From the NCBI RefSeq assembly GCF_049257235.1, contig NZ_JBMMUF010000004.1, forward strand, positions 1 to 64,000: DNA of 64,000 nucleotides, given 5' to 3'. Origin of the DNA: Pseudoalteromonas sp049257235 (GTDB lineage Bacteria; Pseudomonadota; Gammaproteobacteria; Enterobacterales; Alteromonadaceae). The position numbers and the translations under genes were made by a program. Under the pieces are notes generated by a model. That model had not been told where the DNA came from and searched no databases. It saw only the letters and a program-made list of their open reading frames with translations. Each line of letters starts with the position of its first letter. Within the stretch, counting starts at the first letter, position 1. Shown here one piece after another: positions 58,719 through 64,000 of this stretch.

Positions 58719-60089
58719 TTAGATAACCCGAGAAAAGCGTTGTTGGTTAAGTTGGCTTTGCAGATATTCATCAAAACACATACAAATGATACGGATAAAA
58801 AGAATACCGCACGCAGTGACTTTGATTTGAGCGTTATTGAATTCCAACATGCCATCATCAACAAAGCGTTGTAGCTGTTGTAACTCTTGCGAAAAGTGCT
58901 GTTTAAAGTCGAATTGATAGCGCTTTGAAAAGTCATCCATATCAAGTTCAAAGTGACAGATTAGCTGTTTGATCACTGCTGCGCGCAGTTCGTCTTCAGC
59001 ATTGAGTCGGATCTCTTTGCATGCGCTCAATTGTTCGTTTTCCAGAGCGTGATAATAGTGCTTTAACTCTTTCTCATTTTGAATGATGTGGCCATTTAAT
59101 TGTGAAATTGCTGACACGCCCAACCCTAAAAGTGGCAAGTCACCGCCAAGCGTGTACCCTTGGAAGTTTCTATGTAGGTGACCTTCGCGTTGAGCAATGG
59201 CTAGTTCATCGTCTTTCTTGGCAAAGTGGTCCATGCCAATGAACTGATAATCGGCGGCAATCATGCGCTCCAAAGTTTGCTTGAACATGGTGAGCTTCGC
59301 GGCTGCATTGGGTAAATCAGCATCTTTAATCTTACGCTGAGCGGCAAAGCGACTAGGCAAGTGCGCATAGTTGAACACCGAGACACGGTCGGGACCAATA
59401 TCAATTAATCGCTCCATAGATTTCGCGAATGATTGGGTGGTTTGCAGAGGTAAGCCATAAATCATGTCGACATTGACGGAGTTAAAGCCTACCTCTTTGG
59501 CGCGACGCACCAGTGCTTCGACCTCATTTGCACATTGAGGCCTGTTCACTGCATTTTGTACATCGTCGTTGAAGTCTTGAACACCAAAAGATATGCGATT
59601 GAAGCCAAGCTGGTATAACTCATCTATGCGTGCCAAGGGGAGGGCTCGCGGGTCGACTTCAATACTGCGTTCACTGTTAGGTGCGATAGCAAAATGAGTG
59701 TCAATCATCTTCATCAAGCGCGACATTTGCTGCTCATCTAAGAACGTCGGTGTACCACCGCCAAGGTGCAGCTGTTCTACTGTAAGGTGTTTACAATGAG
59801 CGCTGATTAACGCCATTTCTTTGCTTAAGTAGTCTAGATATAAGTCAGCTTTGTGTTGGTGGCGTGTGACCACCTTGTTGCAACCGCAGTAGTAACAGAG
59901 CTGATGACAAAATGGGATATGAATGTATAACGACATTCCCCCTTGTTGACAGTGCTCTAATGCGTTAGTGAGTGTTTGTGTGTTAGCACCTGACTCAAGT
60001 TGCAACGCAGTAGGGTAGGATGTGTATCTCGGGCCAGATACATTGTACTTATTAATTAGATGGTTTTGCCATTGGACTTGTTCTATCAC
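58719..60089 (-). CDS. hemN: Oxygen-independent coproporphyrinogen III oxidase
   Basis: The 456-residue radical SAM protein has the iron-sulphur motif CHQLCYYCGCNKV near residue 61, GGGTPTFL near 111 and NVDMIYGLPLQT near 206, all typical of HemN and close to E. coli length (457). It converts coproporphyrinogen III to protoporphyrinogen IX without oxygen. The start is GTG. A sequence matching the FNR consensus with one mismatch lies about 60 bases upstream, consistent with anaerobic induction. Confidence 0.96.
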   Translation of the reverse strand: MIEQVQWQNHLINKYNVSGPRYTSYPTALQLESGANTQTLTNALEHCQQGGMSLYIHIPFCHQLCYYCGCNKVVTRHQHKADLYLDYLSKEMALISAHCKHLTVEQLHLGGGTPTFLDEQQMSRLMKMIDTHFAIAPNSERSIEVDPRALPLARIDELYQLGFNRISFGVQDFNDDVQNAVNRPQCANEVEALVRRAKEVGFNSVNVDMIYGLPLQTTQSFAKSMERLIDIGPDRVSVFNYAHLPSRFAAQRKIKDADLPNAAAKLTMFKQTLERMIAADYQFIGMDHFAKKDDELAIAQREGHLHRNFQGYTLGGDLPLLGLGVSAISQLNGHIIQNEKELKHYYHALENEQLSACKEIRLNAEDELRAAVIKQLICHFELDMDDFSKRYQFDFKQHFSQELQQLQRFVDDGMLEFNNAQIKVTACGILFIRIICMCFDEYLQSQLNQQRFSRVI

Positions 60090-60149
60090 GACGCACGCTC
60101 ACATTTTTCAGTTCGCGTGCAATTCTAGATGAGTTGGTTAAAACCAGCT

Positions 60150-60163
60150 TTGATCTAAAGCAA
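60150..60163. promoter_or_regulatory. FNR-type box upstream of hemN
   Basis: TTGATCTAAAGCAA matches TTGAT-N4-ATCAA with one mismatch. Its centre is about 67 bases from the hemN start, which allows a class II position if transcription begins near 60115. Confidence 0.6.
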
Positions 60164-60227
60164 CAACTTGGTTGCTAGGCAATCCCCAATGGCTGCTGCA
60201 AAATTAAGCAGCAAAGAGCAGTGCGTC

Positions 60228-60650
60228 CTAGTCTAAGGTCGGGGTTTTGTGAGCCAATTCAACCATCATAGCATGAGCGCTTGGGCCAGTCATCTCATAA
60301 GGATTAAATTCACCTTTACCTGAAAAGCGCAAAGCAACGTCACGGGTTATAGCGGTTTCAGGAATATAACCCATACTCCAGTTACTGAAATGGCGCTCGG
60401 CGACTTCGCCATAACTCAGTAGTAGAATATCTTGATGGCGCTGGTCATGTAAAATACGTTGATACAGTGAATTCACCCGTGCTCGAGAGCCCTCTAAACA
60501 CTGTAAGAAGTATTTATGGTTAAAGCAAAGGAGCCCGGTAATATCTGCTTTGCGATTATTTTTGCGCGATGCTTCTAAAATTTGGGCAACGTCATCAGTA
60601 TTAAAATTGTCTTGCACACGCGAGGCATATATTAAGCGGATCAGGTACAT
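60228..60650 (-). CDS. BLUF blue-light photoreceptor
   Basis: From the ATG at 60650 the protein has 140 residues. The flavin-binding triad has the AppA spacing: Tyr8 in LIYAS, Asn32 in KNNRKADITG and Gln50 in FLQCLEG; SMGY near 105 corresponds to the Trp/Met region. It is a stand-alone BLUF protein with no fused EAL or cyclase domain, so it must signal through a partner. It is monocistronic and divergent from the SDR gene at 60717. Confidence 0.93.
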   Translation of the reverse strand: MYLIRLIYASRVQDNFNTDDVAQILEASRKNNRKADITGLLCFNHKYFLQCLEGSRARVNSLYQRILHDQRHQDILLLSYGEVAERHFSNWSMGYIPETAITRDVALRFSGKGEFNPYEMTGPSAHAMMVELAHKTPTLD

Positions 60651-60716
60651 AGATGAGCTCTCATTCTGGGTTAATGTTTGAAAGTGTAGTCCGATTGTAG
60701 GCAATAGGATAAATAG

Positions 60717-61478
60717 ATGGATAAAAAATTAGTGGTGATCGGTGCCGGTTGGTTAGGAGATGCCTTGGCACTTACAGCGATGGATCAAGGTTGGCAAGTG
60801 CAAGCAACACATCGCCATCAAGGGAGTAAAAGCTACGAGCGTACTTTTGTATTGAACGAACAAGGGCAATTGGAACATAACGTTTCTCTTGAGGACGCAT
60901 ACTGGGTGTGCGCTATGAGTCCGGGGATGCGCATGGGGCCTAGTAATTATTTTGAGAGTGTGGAGCAGGCGTTGGCATTGTCTCACTCTATGCGCGCCAA
61001 AGGTTTTGTGCTGTGCTCAAGTACTGGCATTTATGATACGAGCTCAGGGGAATATGATGAAAGTAGCGCATTGGCACTGGGCACTGAGCGTCAACAACGC
61101 TTACACAAAGCAGAACAACTGGCGGTGTCAGCTAGCGCTAAAGTTGTGCGCTTAGGAGGGCTTGTTGGTCCGCATCGCGAACCGGGTCGTTTTGTCAGTG
61201 GTAAGGCCCTCTCGTCACACGGCGATGACGTAGTGAATATGGTGCACCAACAAGATGCAGTGAACGGTATTTTAGCGATTCTTAGTAACTATGAGCGCAG
61301 TGATGATATATACAACATAGTGCACCCGTCACACCCCAAAAAGAGTGAATACTATCGTAAGCATTGTCAGGCGCAGGGTACTGAAGAGCCAAGCTACACG
61401 GCAAGTGACGCAACCCAAAGGCTGATCCATGGCAGTGCTATTGAGCAGCTTGGCTTTAACTATCAATACGATATTTAA
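60717..61478 (+). CDS. SDR-family NAD(P)-binding protein (YeeZ-like)
   Basis: The 253-residue protein has the dinucleotide motif VVIGAGWLGDALAL (6-19), the extended-SDR substrate segment CSSTGIYDTSSGEYDE near 100 (Ser with Tyr) and LGGLVGPHREPGRF near 142. It resembles E. coli YeeZ, an epimerase-type protein of unknown substrate. Fifteen bases separate it from the convergent hutC. No sugar-nucleotide genes are adjacent. Confidence 0.83.
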   Translation: MDKKLVVIGAGWLGDALALTAMDQGWQVQATHRHQGSKSYERTFVLNEQGQLEHNVSLEDAYWVCAMSPGMRMGPSNYFESVEQALALSHSMRAKGFVLCSSTGIYDTSSGEYDESSALALGTERQQRLHKAEQLAVSASAKVVRLGGLVGPHREPGRFVSGKALSSHGDDVVNMVHQQDAVNGILAILSNYERSDDIYNIVHPSHPKKSEYYRKHCQAQGTEEPSYTASDATQRLIHGSAIEQLGFNYQYDI

Positions 61479-61486
61479 TGCAAAGG

Positions 61487-62197
61487 TTAGCGCTTACCGA
61501 AAGTAAGGTGTCCGCCTAAACGGTATTTGCTACCCGGTGACACTAAACGGGTAAAGCTCACTATCCCTTGTTGCGACCACGTGCGACGAATAATCTGTAA
61601 ACATGGCTCTTCATTATAGAGGTTAAGCCATTCGCACATTTGTGCATTCGGAGTAATAGCTTCTACGGTGTGGCGCACTTCCGTGAGGGGCGCTGCTTTG
61701 GATAGATATTCATGGGGCGTAATGACCTTAAAGTCTTGCTGCAAGTATTGGGGAGCCAGCTTAGGATTCACAAAGCGCTCCTCAACTTGCAGCGGTGCGT
61801 CATTCTCATAATGCACTAACACAGAGTGATAAACATGCGCGCCTTCTTCTACTCCCAAAGCGATAGCAATAGGGGCGAGGGCTTCCATGGACTCGAGCGC
61901 AATCGGAGCACAATAATAGTCATGATTACGTTCTCTCACTTCATCCGCAATATTGCGGATCTCAAGTAATGAAGACTGTGACTTAAAACTGGCTACAAAA
62001 CTGCCCAACCCTTGTGTGCGAGTCAAAATGCCTGCATCGGTGAGTTCGCTCAAGGCCCTGCGAGCGGTCATTCTGCTTACACTAAATTGCTGCGCTAATT
62101 GATTTTCTGATGGCACACGCTCATTTTCCTGCCAATGACCGCCGCGGATTTGCGTTAAAATATGGTTTTTAATTTGGTCGTATTTTGCCTCAGCCAC
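61487..62197 (-). CDS. hutC: Histidine utilization repressor HutC
   Basis: A GTG start at 62197 with AAGGAG 5 bases upstream gives 236 residues; a longer frame from 62284 lacks support. The GntR winged helix has RVPSENQLAQQFSVSRMTARRALSEL-type spacing (key residues P-S-E-N-Q-L and S-R-M-T-A-R-R-A), followed by a UTRA ligand domain (VEERFVNP, RRTWSQQGIVSFTRLV, PGSKYRL). HutC senses urocanate. It is divergent from hutI with a perfect operator palindrome between them. Confidence 0.94.
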   Translation of the reverse strand: MAEAKYDQIKNHILTQIRGGHWQENERVPSENQLAQQFSVSRMTARRALSELTDAGILTRTQGLGSFVASFKSQSSLLEIRNIADEVRERNHDYYCAPIALESMEALAPIAIALGVEEGAHVYHSVLVHYENDAPLQVEERFVNPKLAPQYLQQDFKVITPHEYLSKAAPLTEVRHTVEAITPNAQMCEWLNLYNEEPCLQIIRRTWSQQGIVSFTRLVSPGSKYRLGGHLTFGKR

Positions 62198-62264
62198 GCT
62201 CACTCCTTGCTTATACTTATTCTTTGCACTGATGGGGTGTTTGTGTAAACATGGCACACCTTTG

Positions 62265-62276
62265 TTGTATATACAA
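62265..62276. promoter_or_regulatory. HutC operator
   Basis: TTGTATATACAA is a perfect 12-base palindrome and matches the core recognised by GntR/HutC-type repressors (TGTATATACA). It lies 68 bases from the hutC start and 24 bases before hutI, so it could control both. Confidence 0.75.
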
Positions 62277-62299
62277 GCTGGCAAGAATTAGGAGTTCCC

Positions 62300-63538
62300 A
62301 TGACAACTTTTAGCAATGTTGATCAGGTCATTATCGATGCGAATATCGCAACTATGGTAGCAACCCCAGATGACGAATACGGCATTATCAATGACGCGGC
62401 CGTGTTTATCAGTGAGGGGGAAATCGCATGGGTGGGTCCCATGTCACAGCTGCCAGAAGTCGACTTGCTTAGCACTCCAGTGCACTCTGCTCAAGGGGCA
62501 TGGTTAACTCCAGGGTTAATTGATTGCCATACCCATATTGTTTTTGGCGGTAATCGTTCACAAGAGTTTGAGCGCCGTTTGCAAGGTGAGAGCTACCAAA
62601 GCATTGCTCAAAGTGGTGGAGGGATTGCTACGACGGTTCGAGCCACGCGAGAAGCTGATAGAGAAACCCTTTTTGTTAAAGCAAAGCAACGTTTGGATGC
62701 GCTTTTGCGAGAAGGAGTGACAACGGTTGAAACAAAGTCGGGTTATGGTTTAGATGTAGAAAATGAGATCAAACTACTCGAAGTAGCGGCGATTTTAGAA
62801 GAGCATCACCCAATTAGTGTACAAAGCACATTCTTGGGCGCGCATGCCTTACCGCCTGAGTATAAAGATGATGCCGATGGCTATATTGACCTTGTATGTG
62901 ATCACATGTTGCCTGTTGTTGCACAAAAGAAGTTGGCTACAGCAGTTGATGTGTTTTGTGAGAACGTAGGCTTTAACCAAGCACAAACTGAACGCGTATT
63001 TAAACGTGCGAAAGAACTAGGCTTCAATGTAAAGCTTCATGCTGAGCAATTATCGAACATGCATGGCACCGAGTTGGCTGCGCGCTATCAGGCGTTGTCT
63101 GCGGATCACCTAGAGTATTTGGATGAAGCTGGCGTTAAGGCAATGAAAGAGTCTGGCATGGTAGCAGTATTATTGCCGGGGGCATTTTACTTTTTACGTG
63201 AGACGAAGTACCCACCATTGGATTTACTAAAGCAGTATCAAGTACCAATCGCAATCGCCACGGATTTTAACCCAGGCACATCGCCTTTATGCTCATTGCA
63301 GTTAATGATGAACATGGCGTGCACCTTGTTCAGGTTAACTCCAGGTCAAAGTTTACAGGCGGTAACATGCCATGCAGCACAAGCGCTAGGATTGTCGGAT
63401 CGCGGTCGTATAGCAGCAGGAACGCGTGCAGATATTGCCCTTTGGGATATCGAACACCCGTCACAGCTAAGTTACGAATACGGTACCAGAACATTGAAAA
63501 ACCTATGGATTCAGGGAATATTAAGTAAAGCTTTCTGA
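62300..63538 (+). CDS. hutI: Imidazolonepropionase
   Basis: The 412-residue amidohydrolase has the metal motif DCHTHIVFGGNRSQEF near residue 74, TTVETKSGYGLD near 140, KLHAEQLSNM near 248, and ATDFNPGTSPL near 321. These are HutI signatures. It converts 4-imidazolone-5-propionate to N-formimino-glutamate in histidine breakdown. AGGAG lies 6 bases before the ATG. hutH and hutU are not in the window. Confidence 0.96.
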   Translation: MTTFSNVDQVIIDANIATMVATPDDEYGIINDAAVFISEGEIAWVGPMSQLPEVDLLSTPVHSAQGAWLTPGLIDCHTHIVFGGNRSQEFERRLQGESYQSIAQSGGGIATTVRATREADRETLFVKAKQRLDALLREGVTTVETKSGYGLDVENEIKLLEVAAILEEHHPISVQSTFLGAHALPPEYKDDADGYIDLVCDHMLPVVAQKKLATAVDVFCENVGFNQAQTERVFKRAKELGFNVKLHAEQLSNMHGTELAARYQALSADHLEYLDEAGVKAMKESGMVAVLLPGAFYFLRETKYPPLDLLKQYQVPIAIATDFNPGTSPLCSLQLMMNMACTLFRLTPGQSLQAVTCHAAQALGLSDRGRIAAGTRADIALWDIEHPSQLSYEYGTRTLKNLWIQGILSKAF

Positions 63539-63607
63539 TCATGGGCGGCTTGTGAGTATCGGTCTATACTAATGGCTTTGGGCACTTTTTAAATAACGAC
63601 AATAAAT

Positions 63608-64000
63608 ATGATAACGAGTCTTCAGCTTAGTGCGTTTATAAGTGGTTTGTTCATCATGGCACTGGTGGTCAGTGTGGTGTTGATCAGTGAGCGAAAAGAT
63701 GGCATCAGCGCCATGTTTTATTCTGTTTCAGGCTTAGCCTTTATTAGTGGCTTTTGGCTTATTGGTGCCACCATACTAGCAATAACTTTGGCTGTACGGG
63801 CATGGTTATTGTATCGCCAACAGGGTCGCAAGGTACTCGCTATTAGGGGCGGTTTACTGCTTGCGCAGCTCTTGCTGCTTGGACTTGCTCTCGCGTTTAC
63901 ATTGCATTCGGCATGGTTAGCTATGGTGCCTTTAGCGCTGCAAATGATGGCGTTTATGGAGCTCGATAGCGACGATGACGAACAAGTGCTCTTTGATCAA
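63608..64000 (+). CDS. Membrane protein, truncated by window end
   Basis: A frame from ATG 63608 stays open to the last base (131 codons), so the true stop is outside the window. It starts MITSLQLSAFISGLFIMALV and has about four hydrophobic helices (residues 8-27, 37-65, 80-105 and 103-118), with a final acidic stretch ELDSDDDEQ. No family is recognised. The start lacks a strong ribosome site and lies 69 bases after hutI. Confidence 0.6.
   Translation, partial: MITSLQLSAFISGLFIMALVVSVVLISERKDGISAMFYSVSGLAFISGFWLIGATILAITLAVRAWLLYRQQGRKVLAIRGGLLLAQLLLLGLALAFTLHSAWLAMVPLALQMMAFMELDSDDDEQVLFDQ

Noticed and set aside
1..64000. CRISPR arrays, insertion sequences, prophage or tRNA genes
   Set aside because: No regularly spaced repeats of CRISPR type, transposase or phage proteins, or tRNA cloverleaf with a T-loop were recognised in the window.

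Overview
The window looks like chromosomal DNA of a marine gammaproteobacterium of the Alteromonadales, probably Pseudoalteromonadaceae. The evidence is gene content and order: rRNA operon tail with tandem 5S, glnA-ntrBC beside divergent typA, ilvGMEDA with a leader peptide, polA-engB-csrC-yihI as in enterics, hutC/hutI, and cytochromes c4 and c5. The lineage call is from family recognition and synteny, not a database search. It is mostly core genome. I see no prophage, plasmid backbone, CRISPR array or insertion sequence.

Layout. 1-522: 3' end of 23S rRNA, an intact 5S and a second, rearranged 5S-like copy, each followed by a terminator. 0.6-11 kb: YadS-type channel, ComM/YifB, a Sel1/TonB-like periplasmic protein, an OmpR-type regulator, a REC-EAL protein with a degraded EAL site, an AtoE-type permease, an AEC permease, YacL and an alcohol dehydrogenase. 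11-16.3 kb: nitrogen control (ntrC, ntrB, a DUF4124 gene, glnA), with a near-ideal NtrC box before ntrB and a sigma-54/NtrC promoter region before glnA. 16.3-26 kb: typA, nitric-oxide genes nsrR-nnrS with a perfect NsrR-type palindrome, DUF2959 lipoprotein, yihY, pip, dtd, a spermidine-synthase-like protein, YiiD and pldA.

26-30.4 kb: a four-gene operon (dapA-like, dapD, lysA-like, M14 deacylase) read leftwards behind a lysine riboswitch. 30.5-33 kb: hybrid histidine kinase and a TraB/GumN protein. 33.3-40 kb: ilvL attenuator and ilvGMEDA. 40-50 kb: a membrane-anchored NMT1/THI5-like sensor without output domain, a methyltransferase, carbonic anhydrase, a repeat element, ubiK, rep, a GAF-GAF-GGDEF protein with an EAL remnant, cytochrome c5 and elbB. 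50-58.6 kb: polA, a candidate small RNA, yceI, DUF1285, engB, cytochrome c4, a CsrB/CsrC-type small RNA with an upstream UvrY/GacA-type box, a methyltransferase, yihI and DUF2489. 58.7-64 kb: hemN with an FNR-like box, a BLUF photoreceptor, an SDR protein, hutC, hutI and a membrane protein cut by the window end.

The strongest signals beyond ordinary genes are the RNA and DNA control elements: the CsrC-like RNA (9 GGA motifs), the lysine riboswitch, the ilvL attenuator, and boxes for NtrC, NsrR, HutC and FNR. The least expected items are the riboswitch-driven operon in which an aspartoacylase/succinylglutamate-desuccinylase-type enzyme sits where a DapE activity would be wanted, the 40-codon repeat element next to ubiK with 12-bp tandem repeats, the three-way-junction palindrome at 11.1 kb, and the rearranged 5S copy.
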